DNA of 64,000 nt. It comes from Parietaria judaica. Taxonomy: Eukaryota > Streptophyta > Magnoliopsida > Rosales > Urticaceae. The first letter of the stretch is position 1, and every line of letters begins with the position of its first letter. The notes under the pieces are model-generated. The model saw only the letters and a program-made list of their open reading frames with translations, did no database searches and was not told the DNA's origin. A program made the translations under genes and the position numbers. Shown here in pieces: positions 1-13,900 of the stretch. The stretch spans positions 24,523,746-24,587,745 of the forward strand of contig OX940872.1 of the NCBI GenBank assembly GCA_954871525.1, written 5' to 3'.

Positions 1-1003
1 AGGCTTGCCGCACACCCTCTAGAAACTCGGTCGGTCCCACCCGGTCCCCACGCATCACGGACCACCTCGGCGCATCCGTCGTCAATACATTTATTACATG
101 CAACGAGGAAGGCTAATTAGGGTTAAGCTAGCTAAGCACTATTAGTATTAAAGTAATAGATTACAATTAGTATTACTATATACACTATTTTGTTTGACCT
201 ATCATGACTGACTGTTAATTATTTACTTTTTTAGTATCCAAAACATTTGAGTTTTAAAGGGTGAAGCCAGGACCGAGTTGGGACTAGACTCTTTTTTTTT
301 TCTTGGCCCGTTCTCCGATTTTAAAGACCGGATTTTTTTATTGGGATCGGAAAATGAAATTCGGAACTTTAATCGGGGTTTTGGGAAGAAAAAATGATAC
401 CTCTCTGAAAAATTGAAGAAAAATCTATATACGTTGGGATCTCTCGGGGTTGTATATGGCTAACAAATTAATACAAATATGGGATTGCATGCACCATGCA
501 AAGTCAAAATCTGAAACTTTGCATGATGATTTTCGAAAGAAAAAAAAACGAGTAAAGTGAAAACACGGACGTTGACGTCGGTTTTTTTTTACTGCATTAA
601 TCTCTATCATTTCAACTCTTTTTTTTTTCTATCACGAAACTTCTACTCATCTTCTTCTCATTTCTCCTTCATATCCTCTTTTTTCCTCTCATTTCTCGTT
701 TAACTTAATTGTAATGTCGCAAAAGCAACTTTTTTAAAAGGATGTTGGATCGAACAACCAAATTTAAATGTTTAGGCCCTCAAATGAAATTATGCAGTTT
801 AAATCTTCTTTTAAAATTAAAATTTTCAAATGTTACTTCGTATATTTGAAGTTTATGAATGTAAAATTTATATGTTTATTAAATTATTACATAGATGTTC
901 GGATTTAGGTTTTAGGTATTAGGTAGAAGTTTTATGTTCATAATTATGTATGTATTGGATCTTTCTAAGTCGATGGCCAATTTCGGTACCCAATTTTTAA
1001 AAG
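1..1003. other. Left-edge spacer, no firm gene
   Basis: The first 110 bases are clearly richer in G+C than what follows. They are open on the minus strand and in one plus frame, so they could be the tip of an exon of a gene lying to the left, but no family was recognised. The rest is AT-rich with poly-T runs. Bases 240-420 carry scattered ACCGG/CCGGTT-type words also seen near 14.2, 26.0, 27.3 and 52.3 kb, which suggests a decayed dispersed repeat. No gene can be supported. Confidence 0.4.
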
Positions 1004-1034
1004 TTTGCACGATGGTTATTAACCATCGTGCAAA
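1004..1034. repeat. Perfect 31-bp palindrome
   Basis: Two perfectly complementary 15-base arms (left arm TTTGCACGATGGTTA) flank a single central base. A related word, TTGTGCAAACTTATCACGAT, follows about 35 bases later. The arrangement is typical of subterminal or internal parts of a DNA transposon, but no element ends or target duplication were found. Confidence 0.8.
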
Positions 1035-1539
1035 TGTATATCGTTCGTCGCGGCAAGTTGTATTTTTTGTGCAAACTTATCACGATCAAAGTCGCGCGAC
1101 GTTTAATAACAATAGGCACTATTGTTAGCACGAGTTTTGTCGGGATAGTTATTATTAAATATCAAGAAATAAACCTTGAAATTCATTGACAATAAGGGAA
1201 ATGGCCATAATCTCATTAAAATTACTAAGTTCCTTTTTTTTATGTGGGTTTCTTTAATTCGCCAGGAATAATGAATAACCATTGGTGATGCAAGACTACG
1301 AATTGTCAACTCCAATGGTTGCTATTAAAACGACATCAAAGATTAGAACAGAGATTAACGAAAACAAGTAAATACAAGGATAAAATCATACGATAGACTC
1401 GATAAAAGCGACATGCCATGGATAAAACGACACAAATCTGAATGACCGAGCAGATAAACGACAGTTTTTTTTATTATTATTACAAGAGTAATGTTCATAA
1501 TTCATCAAATTTAAGAACCAACCCGACCATACTTAAACT

Positions 1540-1962
1540 ATTATTATTAGCGGCAAAAGCATCAAATTTGGAAATAAGCGGCATAGAGCTAATTTAAAAA
1601 AAATTGTGACAAAAGTAGTCAAGTTCGCCTTTTTTGGCGGATCGGTAGACCTTGTTTACTTATTTGTTATTTTTTTTTACTATTACCATTACTGATGACG
1701 CAAAAAACACAATTAGCGATGCTATTGAGGATATAAACTGAGAATTCGAGAAAAGTGAGAAGAAAAAATAAGAATTTTAGTTTACATGATCCAGATTTAT
1801 TTTGATGTTCGTGGGTTTCATCGTTTGAGTTTATTTGTTTGATTTGCTTTCATATTGTTTGATATGAATTTAGGTACTTTAATCTCAATTTTTTAAATTA
1901 ACTGTACGGCGTGTAAGCAGCTCATTTCAAAATAACTTGGGTACTTTTGCCGCTAATAACCC
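1540..1962. mobile_element. Short foldback element, MULE-like ends
   Basis: The left end reads TTATTAGCGGCAAAAG and the right end reads CTTTTGCCGCTAATAACCC, its inverted complement. The ends resemble those of the palindromic elements at 14.9, 39.2 and 5.6 kb. The interior is less clearly palindromic, and no convincing 9-bp target duplication was found. It is probably an old, eroded non-autonomous copy. Confidence 0.55.
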
Positions 1963-2914
1963 TTATATTATTAATTACATATTACGAATAGTTACGAGGA
2001 TTTATTGATATCTATTTTCTTTTTTTTTTTTTAAAACAAAATTACCTCGTCAGAGTTATAATTTCAAGTTTCAACTAGATTCGTGTATTGAACAAATATT
2101 ATAAATTAAGTAACTACCTATCATATATTCATGCATTCAACAAGTGTTTATTAATGACTAAGTAATCACAATTAGGAAATTACGGATCAAATTACCATAT
2201 TATTAAAGTTGTATTACTTAATAAAATGCGATGAGTGTGTCCAACTGAACCACGTATTCATTAAAACTAAAGGCCAATACACACCCAAAACATGTGAACA
2301 TGCATCAACCACATCGTCCATAAAACATTTTTCCATGCAAAAGAAGAAAAAACAATAGAATATAAACTCGAAACCAGAACGGGACTTTATTTTTTATTCG
2401 GGTCGTAATACTTTTTTATTATATATTATTTATATATAATAAAAAAAACAATTTTGGGGCCACACACAAAATTTGTAGAACTATTTCATGAAACTTAGGG
2501 ATTAAACTCTCTTTAATCAACTTAATATAATTTATAAAATTTAGGCTTAATATATCTTTAGGCCATTAAATCTTATACGGGCAAATGAACGAAATGCTCA
2601 TTTTGTGTCAAACATTTTTAAAAATTGTTCATTGTGTGTATTTTTTACTCTCACAAATAGGCATTTCTTAAAAAGTTTGACACAAAATTAGACATTTCGT
2701 ACGATTTACTATCATATTAATGACCCAAATCCACAAAGACCAATGTTACTCTTATCATCTAGAAAATTCAAAAGTCCTTTTAAATGCAATTCCAAAAAAG
2801 AGCAAAAAAAAATGTATGATAAATACCAATTCCAGCATATAATGACCCAATAGATCGTCATTAATTACCAAAATCTTGAAAAAACATAAATATTATGAGT
2901 GCCCTCTCTATTCA

Positions 2915-3123
2915 AGCTTGGCTTAGTCATAACTCCTCTACGTCTCTATTCAAGAGGTCATGGTTTCAAACTTCTCATAAGATTCAAATGAGTGCTCCGT
3001 TTACGTATTTGCAAAATTGTCTAATAGTATCACTCGTTCTTACAGTGAATATATCTAGTAATGAGAGAGTGCATTGTAATCTTGGTCGATAGCGTCACCC
3101 CATTAAAAAAAAAAAAAAAAAAA
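2915..3123 (+). mobile_element. tRNA-derived SINE, copy 1
   Basis: A tRNA-like head has an A-box resembling TGGCTTAGTCA near 2918 and a B-box resembling GGTTTCAAACTTC at 2962-2974. It is followed by a non-tRNA body and a pure A run of about 19 bases ending near 3123. The copy at 53473-53680 shares the A-box, B-box and body words (TTCTTACA.TGAATATATCTA, GAGAGTG.ATT, AATCTTGG). That makes this a Pol III-type retroposon family. Exact 5' end and target duplication were not resolved. Confidence 0.75.
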
Positions 3124-4284
3124 CTCTGTTTCTTATCACGCTCATTATAATTTTCAAAAACAAATTAGAAATATTTTCTCTATTTCTTATCACTCATTAT
3201 AATTTTTCAAAGACAAATAAGAAATCTTGTCTCTATTTCTTATCACGCTCTATTTATTTATTTATTAAAGTCAAGTACCTAATGTAAATTCCAAAGAAGA
3301 TAAGGACGATAGTACAATACACATATTATATATTGAAGCACGTCAGTGCCCATGTCTTTCCAACTTTTCTATCATAAACGAGAGAGAAGAGTCATTTATA
3401 TGTAGGCATCAAACACATTCAAATTCAAGAGTCAATATTATTTTTTAGTGCATTTTGGAGGTACATTATATTTTTACCCTTTTTGCAATCTAATTATATA
3501 TATATATATATATATTTCCTTATTTGATATCTCGATTTTCTTCATATTAATGAGACTATATTTGTTTCTTGACAAAACTAAAATTGGTTTTTTGGATTTT
3601 AATTTTCTCTAATGGTCTATGCTGTGAAAATAACCTTTGGGAAGATAACCCGGAAATGTCCGGGCACATTGTGATTTTGGTGCATCATTATCCATTAAAT
3701 TTAAAATTGGATAAAAATGGATGAAATTTTTAAAAATAAAAATAGAATTTTGAAACTTTGTACATAAGTTTCCATCTATGCACTAAAATCTCAATACAAG
3801 GACTTTGCTCTCTTTTTTTCTTCAAATGAATAACTCGAGAGAGACCAATTATGAGGCGACACACAAAGCTGAATGTCTAAAGTCTACAATTTATAGATTC
3901 TGCCCTTTTTGAATATTTAAAAAGGGTAAAAGTGAAGACTTTTTAAAGGCAAGGACCTAATACGAAAATTGGTAAGAAGACAAGGATAATAACACAGTAC
4001 ACGCAGACTAGTACGTGACTGATATGGTCCATTAATAACTCACATATTATTGAAGCATTTCACTCCCCATTATCTCTTTCTCTTCTCTCTCTCATACCAG
4101 AGAGATAGAGAGAGAAGAGTCATAATCAAGACTCAACAAGACTATTCTTTTAGAGCGTTCTCAAGGTGCATTATGTTACCCTTTTGCCATCTCATTGTAT
4201 ATTATACATATACATACATACATACATATATATATATATGCTTCTTGAATATTGGCAGAGAGCGGAGTTTAACGGCGTTAAGAG
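3124..4284. other. Spacer and probable promoter of the CFAS gene
   Basis: This AT-rich stretch has no gene. It has short repeats of a TTTCTTATCACGCTC word between 3124 and 3250, an AT microsatellite at about 3496-3514, and a CT-rich patch at 4075-4110. A run of TATATACATA-type sequence at 4198-4240 lies 45-85 bases before the start codon. It may hold the core promoter or 5' leader of the downstream gene, but no precise start site can be read. Confidence 0.4.
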
Positions 4285-4692
4285 ATGAGAATGGCTGTGG
4301 TCGGAGGCGGGATCAGTGGACTGGTCTCGGCCTACATTTTGGCCCGAAACGACGTCGAAGTCACGCTCTACGACAAGGAAAGCAGCTTGGGAGGCCATGC
4401 CAACACCGTTACTTTTGACGGCGTTGATTTGGACCTCGGCTTCATGGTCTTCAACCGCGTACGTCTCTCAACCCCTATATATCTGTAGCTCTGACGAAAT
4501 GGCTGTGTACGAATGGTCACGGCCATCCCGGAGTTGCAAATTGGCGGCCGTGGGCAGGGCTAGCTTCCGTGACCTTCCCCCGGCCTGTCCTCGCTTGGCT
4601 ACTTAACGCTCATTTTGAACAATCGCGGGCAGCCCTGAGTTTTTTTTTCGCGCGGCTGCCACCACAAATGAAAGGTCAAAAATTGGAACGAA

Positions 4693-4731
<39 letters not shown>

Positions 4732-5391
4732 ATTAGAGTAACATATCGAAAAATTTTGGGGGTGAAAATGAAGAAATATTAAAATTTAGGGTGGAAATTT
4801 GCAAAGTTTGGAAATTGGAGGGACAAATGATACCCCATAACTTTGACTCTTTGAGCATGTTTGGCTATTAACGTGGAATCTGACTTTTTATTCCTAAAAT
4901 GAAGCCCTTTGATCAGAGATTATATGTTGTCTCGTTCAAACACAATTAAAGATGAAGATTTGATTTTGCCTTTGTGCTCTTGAATTTTGTATCTTTATAC
5001 TTTTTTTTTTTTACTAAAAACTCCATTATTTGCAGCAACATCCCTATACTTTTAAGAGAATTGTACTATTCTTCGAACATATGTAGGACTTTTCTGTGAA
5101 AGATTATCATTCGAGGAGAAAACTGTACAAAAATATAAAGTTCAAGGGTCATCGTTGCCAATTTCTTCCATTCATGAAAAATGCCAGGAAATAATCGTAT
5201 AAAAAATATTCGTGTATTTATTATTTTATTATTAGGAAAATAAATGGGACCGGATTGTTTGGATAAGCTGATTTTTCTTTCCTTTTATTGGTCTATTTTT
5301 ATTGTCGTTTTTATCGTCAACAAAACTCTTTCCTTTGAATTATCTTTGGAGTCAAAATCTACACTTACTCACGGCACTATATATATATACA

Positions 5392-5430
<39 letters not shown>

Positions 5431-7741
5431 TCATGAACTTTCCACATGTTTCTTATAAGTAGTTTTCTCGTACCATTTCATAATTAGTGAGACATTTAAT
5501 GATTGGTAATTTAATTTGGTTCAATGAATATTAACAATCATCACCATGAGAGTAGTGAACTAATTATCATACGAGCATTGTGGCAAATATACCAATAAAT
5601 TTTGATAATAATAAAGGTAAGCTGCGGCTAAAATACTCAATGTTTCAAATTTTTTTAATTATGTACCCAAAGTTTTTTTTTGGTGGCTATAATACCCAAA
5701 GTTTATTCCGTTAACGCCAAACGAACCCGCCGTTAAATCTCCGTTATTTTGCCCGCGGCTAAAATACCCAATGTTTCATTTTTTTTAATTATGTACCCAA
5801 TTTTTTTTTTTGGTTGCTATAATACCCAAAGTTTATTTTGTTAACGCCAAAAGTACCCACCGTTAAATTTCCGTTATTTCGCCCGCGTGGCACATATTTT
5901 TTTTAATAGGGTTTAGGGTTTAATATAAAATTTATAATATTTTTTATAAATATTTATAAAAATAACATTTATATACACATTTTATAGATTATGTAATTTA
6001 TAAATGTGATATATAATATATCTAGCATAATGTTATTTTATATTTTATAATTTTATTTCAATCTATTAATTATGAATATTTACATGGAATGTTATTTATT
6101 ATATTTTTTAACATGTTTTATTATATAGTTATAATTGAATTTTACATGTTACATTTTATAAATTATATAATTTATAAATGTTAAATATTTTATCTACTTC
6201 AAGGTTTTAAATACCGCTTGCCGATGTCGTTTCGCACTTTTCATTTTACGCATATATCGCTTGTCGATTGGTATCTCATATGTAATCGATGGATATGCCG
6301 GTGGGTATGTTTGGCGTTAACAGAATAAACTTTGGGTATTACAGCCACAAAAAAAAAAAACTTTGGGTAACATAATTAAAAAAATGGAAACATTGAGTAT
6401 TTTAGCCGCAGTTTACCCTTATAATATATGCCACGCGGGCGAAATAACAGAGATTTAATGATGGGTACATTTGGCGTTAACAGAATAAACTTTGGGTGTT
6501 ATAGCTACCAAAAAAAAACTTTAGGTATATAATTAAAAATAAATGAAACATTGGGTATTTTAGCCGCAATTTACCCTAATAATAACACCTTTTTTTTCTC
6601 AACGTACATTTTTACTATTTAAAGAAAAAATCTTAAGTATTCGATTAATATTTTTTTTACTTAGAATGTATGCCATAGTATTTCTAAAAAATAAATGGAA
6701 ATAATAATGAGTGGTAGTGATTGAGGATAGAGTTATGGGATATATGTCTCGTTGAATTGTCGTTTTCTCATACGGTTTTGAACTGGTTTTGTGTTTTTTT
6801 GTTTGGTTGATTTAGAGGGTATCTTGTGTTTGTGACAAAATTTTATTTTAATTTATTGTTATAACCTATAGTCGGCAATCACATTAAATTAATATAAGAA
6901 TTACGCAACACTTTGTACTTCTTTTAGCTCACTAAGCACTTTGTGACAAATCAAGACCACACTAAGTTATAGGCTTTATGATAAAATTCGAATTTCATTT
7001 TGTCATTCACTGACGTCAATGATAATATTTATTTGAGAGAAAATTTTTAAGGTTTTTTTTTTTTCATATTTAAATACTATATAATATTTTGGCTCTCATT
7101 TTCATATTATGAGATGGCCTCCATTTTGTAAAATTCTACTAGAAAGAAATTATGTGAGAAAAGATTTTAATATTAATATGAGGATTCTACCTTACAAAAA
7201 GAGCATCTCCAATGCATTGGCATAACAACATTTTGGTGTTGTTTTTGCACTAAAAATACTCTAAAGACTGCAAAAATTACACTATTTTAGTGTGATGCAA
7301 TAGTAACAAACTAAATTTAGTGCAACATTATTCATAACACTATCCACTGTTCACTTATTTAATTAATTAAATATTAAAATAAATAGAGCTAGATTTAAAA
7401 AATGATTAGATGAATAGATAATATTAATAAAATATTAATTAATAATGTTCGGTGTAATTTTTGGTGTTGTGGTTGGAGACTGATAAGAATTTAGTGTCAA
7501 AATTACACTAAAATAGTGGAATTTCAAGACAAAAATGATACATCACGTTGGAGATGCCATAAACAAATTAATAGAATTGAATTATGTCCGAATATATATT
7601 TTTTAGAGCAAAGTCAAACTCAGGTTAATTCATATACTAAGCTCTTTCACTGTCTATAACTAATTAGCAAACTACTTATTTAATTAAGTTAAGTAGTATC
7701 AAACAAAATATAGTAGTCATTTAATAGGATATAGATTTTAA

Positions 7742-7785
<44 letters not shown>

Positions 7786-7930
7786 AATCCAATCATTGCA
7801 TCCATGATGAACTAATAAATTGCATATGTTACTAAGTTCTTTCACTGTCTATGGCTAATTAAAATAATATACTTATGTAATTAAGCTATATAAGTATCAA
7901 ACAAACAAACAAAAAATTTAATTGAAAAAC

Positions 7931-7983
<53 letters not shown>

Positions 7984-10900
7984 TTAGTCAATGAATGATG
8001 GACTAACAGTTTGAATGTAAATTTGATCTAATGCAAAATTAAATTGAATCATGTAATATTTGCAGGTGACGTACCCGAACATGATGGCGCTGTTTGAGGG
8101 CCTCGGGATCGACATGGAGACGTCGGACATGTCATTTGCAGCGAGCCTAGACGGAGGGAAAGGCTGCGAGTGGGGGAGCAGAAACGGCCTCTCGAGCTTG
8201 TTCGCGCAGAAGGCGAACATCATCGACCCCCGATTCTACCAGATGATTAGAGAGATCGTCAAGTTCAAAGACGACGCCCTCACGTAATTCACGATCACTG
8301 ATCTTTGCGGGTCTTGAATTCACTCGCATTAAAGTTTTTCTTTCCTCCAGATACCTCGAGGCTCATGAGAACGACCCCGGTGCGGACCGCAACGAGTCAT
8401 TGGGAGAGTTCATTGAGGCGCGCGGTTATTCGCAGCTCTTCCGGAAAGCTTACCTCGTGAGATGACTCGCATACCGCCTCTTTTCTTTGTTAATTATACA
8501 TTATTAATCACATAATTTAGGCTATACATAATACATGTAATTAAATGGAAGTTAAATTAAATCAAAACAAGTGATCTAATTATGTTTGATTAATTGACTA
8601 AGGGTATTTTTTTATCATAAGAAATATTGTGTAATTATTAATTTGTATATTGTATATTTTATGAACAAATTGTAGATTGAATAAGGGCTATTCTTATAAT
8701 TTATATACATGAATATAATTTATAACTTTTGTATGAAGTCTATTACATATACGTTCTCTGGATCTTCAATTCTATTTTTGTTAAACATGCTAAAGATCTT
8801 GTAACTATGAACACGACTCGTTCGATTATTGTAATTAATTTAAATTAACGATATTCCGTGACGTTTGTTTCCGCAAGATCCCGATATGTGGCTCGATCTG
8901 GTCCTGCCCAGCCGAGGGCGTCATGAGCTTCTCTGCTTTCTCTGTTCTCTCTTTTTGCCGCAACCACCATCTTCTTCAGGTAATCACATTGGACGCCTAA
9001 TAATTTGATCGAAAAAAATGCTATTGTCGTTCTTCATAAGCTTCTAAATTTCTATGTCGCTCGACGTCGCAGCTCTTTGGTCGGCCCCAATGGCTCACCG
9101 TCAAAGGACGCTCGCATCGCTACGTCAAGAAGGTGAGAGAAGAGCTTGAGAATAGAGGCTGCCAAATACGAACAAGTACCGAAGTGAAGACGATCTCAGC
9201 GACCGAAGACGGTAATATACAATATTAAAAAAAAAGGAACAAACTTATGAGCTGCATAAATTTTTCAATGATTTTTCCGACGATTTTAGGCTGCATCGTA
9301 CACTGCGAGGACGGATCCGAGGAATCCTACGACAGATGTGTCTTGGCCGTCCATGCCCCCGACGCCATAAGATTACTTGGAGAGCAAGCAACTTTGGACG
9401 AGCGGAGAGTGCTCGGCGCTTTCCAATACGTATACAGGTGAGGGAAAAGTTTGAATTATTTTCTCCGAAAATAAATATTAAGTGAAGAAAGAAAAGGAAA
9501 AAGTCATGTCTGTTTTAACTCTTCACTGGCAGTGACATTTTCCTTCATCGTGACAAAAAATTAATGCCCCGAAATCCAGCCGCGTGGAGCGCGTGGAATT
9601 TCCTCGGCAGCCCCGGTAACAAAGTGTGCCTGACGTACTGGCTTAACGTGCTTCAGGTAATAATGTAAATATACGGTGTTTCAAAAACCGGAAATTCAAT
9701 TGAACAAAACAGAGCCAGAATACCGGTAGTGTTTTAGTTATTTTATTAGTTAATAATGGAAATTATTTCGGATTTACAATTCTAGAGCTGACGGTCCATA
9801 TTAATTTACTTTTTCGGGATCGGAATTCCGGTTCTTACAATATTTACAACATTAGTTGCTTGTGAGTCGCGGGTCACTAAAACAAATCTCTTCTTTATGA
9901 CATTTTCTTTTCAACGTTGAAATCATAGAATCTCGGTGACACCGGTCTCCCGTTTCTTGTGACGCTTAACCCGGAAAGCCCACCGAACCACACCCTGCTT
10001 AAATGGACAACCGGTCATCCGATCCCATCCGTGGCTGCATCGAAAGCATCGCTCGAGCTTTGTAACATTCAAGGGAAACGACGGGTTTGGTTTTGCGGAG
10101 CGTATCAAGGTGACAATGAGAAGCCTTCTTGTTTAAGATCCCATGGAAGTTGAAAATGAAATAATCACTGTCTTGTTGTTTTGTTTATTGCAGGCTATGG
10201 ATTCCATGAAGACGGGTTAAAGGTATGTGAAGGCCTTTTCACTTTTGTTACTTTATCGTCGAACCGTCAATCGAGTGATAAAACCCGAAGCGAAACCAAA
10301 AAAAATATAGCTCAACGAGAATCTACCAAAACGGATATTCCCGAACACTCTTTATAGGAGTTAACTACTTATAATGTAGGATTCTAGAATGGAGTTTGAA
10401 TTTGTATCTCGAGATTCAACATTCAAGCGCTCGTGACACACAAAAAAACGATAATTTGCAGGCTGGAATGGACGCTGCGTATGGGGTGATCGGAAGGCGA
10501 TGCGAGCTCCTTAAAAACCCAAAACACATGGTGCCTTCACTCATGGAATCGGCGGCTCGTCTCTTCGTTTCGAGGTTTCTCGCGAGTTTCATCTCCGCCG
10601 GAAGTTTAACGTGAGCTCTCGCCATGGGAAACGAAGACCCTTTTCACGATATAATATTCGAAAATTCTGATTTTCGACGTAATGGTTGTGTTGTTGCGGT
10701 TTTGTAGTTTCTTGGAGGAAGGAGGCACGATGTTTACGTTCGAGGGAAGCGCTAAGAAATGCCCTTATAAAACCGTCATCAGAGTTCACAGTCCACAGTT
10801 CTACTGGAAGGTATATATAGTTTATCAAGCACCAATCCATAATGGCGGATCAAGAAAACGGATTCGGATCACAAACTCACAGATGAAACAATGGCAGGTC

Positions 10901-13900
10901 ACGACACAGGCTGATCTCGGCCTTGCAGACGCGTACATCAACGGCGATTTCACTTTCGTTGACAAAGACAAAGGTCTACTAAACCTCTTTCATGTAAGGA
11001 ACTGAAATACTTTTCTTTTTTTTTTTGTTGTAAAAAATATGAGCAAAGAAGGAAAATTCTTATACAAAATGTAATTAACTTAAGGTTTTCTTGTTGCCAC
11101 ATTTTGAAGGTTCTTATTGCCAACAGAGACTCCAACCAAAAGTCAACCCCGAAAAGGTGAAAATCTACTGACAATGATTAGATTATGTAAGCAGCGTTGT
11201 CGGAGACTGACACGTGTCGTTTTGTCAGCATGAGGGGCTGGTGGAGTCCGATGCTATTGACGGCGAGTGTCGCGTCCGCAAAGTACTTTTTCCAGCACGT
11301 TTCGAGGCAGAACACACTCACGCAAGCTCGCCGGAACATCTCTCGCCATTATGACTTGGTAAAAAAAAACTTCTTAAAGAATTTGGAATTTAACAATTTC
11401 CATCTATTTTTCGGGTACTATGTTGTCTTATATTATTCAATCTCACTCGTGGCGGAGGAATACCGTAATAACAAATGCTAACCGTGTATCGGTGTGTTTG
11501 TGCAGAGTAATGAACTCTTTGCTCTGTTTTTGGATGAAACAATGACGTACTCTTCTGCTATATTCAAGGTCAACACATGTTTCTCACTACTACAAAATAA
11601 ATTAGTTATTTTGAGTATAGCAATTAGTATTTACTTTAGGATAATAGTGGGTAAAGTACTCATATTACTTTAGGTCTCAATGTTCTTTCTGTAGTGCGAA
11701 AAGAATTCAAGTTCAGCAAAACAATAATTTCGTTCAAATTCTTTTTAAAAAACGTTGATAAAGGTGACTTATATAATTAAAAAATAGGGCATTATAGCCA
11801 AATAGCCAAACTTCAAACACTAATTAACCAATGCTTTGATTAATATTACCAAATAGTCAATTAACCACATTAATAGATCACGAAAGATCGTATTACCCTT
11901 GTATTAACTGTATGAACATGTATTAACTAAGTTAATTTGTTGAATTATTTTTTTGTTGAAATTTTAATCACGATTTAGTTAATACACTTTAATCCACGTT
12001 AATATACTTTAAAAGGGGTATTATAGGTATAAAATATGTTATTTAAATATTCTTATTTTTAAGAAAAAATAACTTAGTTAATACACGTTAATATGTTAAA
12101 AGGGTATTATAGTTATAAAATATGTTATTAAATAGCCATTTGGCTATTTTGCAAAAAGAAAAAAAAAAGTTGACTATTTGGCTAATCAAACGTCTCAATT
12201 TGGCTATCCCATGCAATATCTCTAAAAAATATTTTATAAAAAAATATTAAAGTAAAATTGTCCCTAAATTAATTTTTTCAACAATAAATGGACGATCCTT
12301 TAATGTTCTTTATATAACAGTAAGAATTTGGATATCCACCGGCGTAGTTGACTACAACTTAGTCAACTTTTGGCGTTATTATACCTTTAAAGTTTAAATA
12401 GGTCACATTTTCCGGTGCAAAATCATATTTTAAGCCGAAATGCGTATCTAAATCCCGGGCTGTATCAAAATCTCTTTGAAACCACTGCACAGGCTGAAAA
12501 TGAGGACTTGAAGATTGCCCAGCTGCGAAAAATCTCGCTTCTAATCGAAAAAGTAAGTCTCTCTGCTTCCGAAAACCTTTTCTTTGCCAATTTTTACGTA
12601 GATTTCTTTGTTTAAAGTTTAAACAATGTCGTTTTGAGCGTAATTCAGGCGAAGGTTGAGAAGGATCATGAAGTGCTCGAGGTCGGGTGTGGCTGGGGAA
12701 GCTTGGCCATCGAACTAGTCAAGCGAACCGGGTGCAAGTACACCGGCATTACTCTTTCCGAGGAGCAACTGAAATTAGCAGAGCAAAAAGTTAAAGAGGC
12801 TGGTCTTCAGGTACAAAACACAATCCATATAAGTATATATAGGGGTGTTTGCCGCATATGCTCTTAATCTTTTATTTCGGGCAAAAGTAGCCCGTATTCA
12901 TAAAGTTCTTCGAATGCTTATCTGGTGACGTTAGTGGATGGAAACGCAACCACTAACGTTAACAGATGAAATTTATAGTCTCTTCAAACACGCACACAAA
13001 AAATAAAAAATAAAAATAAAAAACAACAACAACAACTCAAACAAACATGCCACTTTCGCCGCAAAGTTTGATCTTGTGTTCTATCAGGAGAACATCCGAT
13101 TTCTTCTCTGCGATTACCGGCAATTGCCCGCCGGATATAAGTGTGACCGAATCATATCTTGGTAAGCACAACATTCAGTTCATCAAATATTCATTTAAAA
13201 TAGTAACATTTTCATGCCATGTATATTTATCTATTTCTTTCTCATGGCAGTGAGATGTTAGAAAGTGTTGGTCATGAGTTCATGGAAGACTTCTTTCGTT
13301 CATGCGAATCCGTGCTCTCCGAAAACGGCCTTATGGTTCTACAGGTACTCGAATATTTAGTTTATTACCATTTGGAAAAATAAAATAAAATGCAATGGTG
13401 ATGAGTCGAGAATCACTTTGTCTCGTGACCCTGTCTCATATTTAATTAAGTAATCATCACTTATGGTGAAGGAATACCGTGGTAATAAAACCTTAATCAT
13501 ATATTTATCGTCGATTACCCCTTCATAAATATAAATAAAGTCTAATATCTATGTGTTCTTACGATTGCTAGTTCATATCGATACCGGACGAGCGGTACGA
13601 CGAGTACAGACGAAGCTCGGACTTCATCAAGGAGTACATTTTTCCCGGCGGATGCCTTCCTTCACTAAGCAGAGTCACATCTGCCATGGCTTCTTCTTCA
13701 AGACTCTGGTCTGATCCCTTTTTAAGTATACACAGTTCATGTTTTTTTTCTCGTCTCAATTTCGATCTTAATCGAGTAAGATTCTACGTAAGTGCAGCGT
13801 CGAGCACGTCGAAAATATCGGAATACATTACTACCAAACACTGAGGGATTGGAGGAAGAATTTCTTGGCAAAGCAAAGGTTGATAATTAGTAAATTGAAA

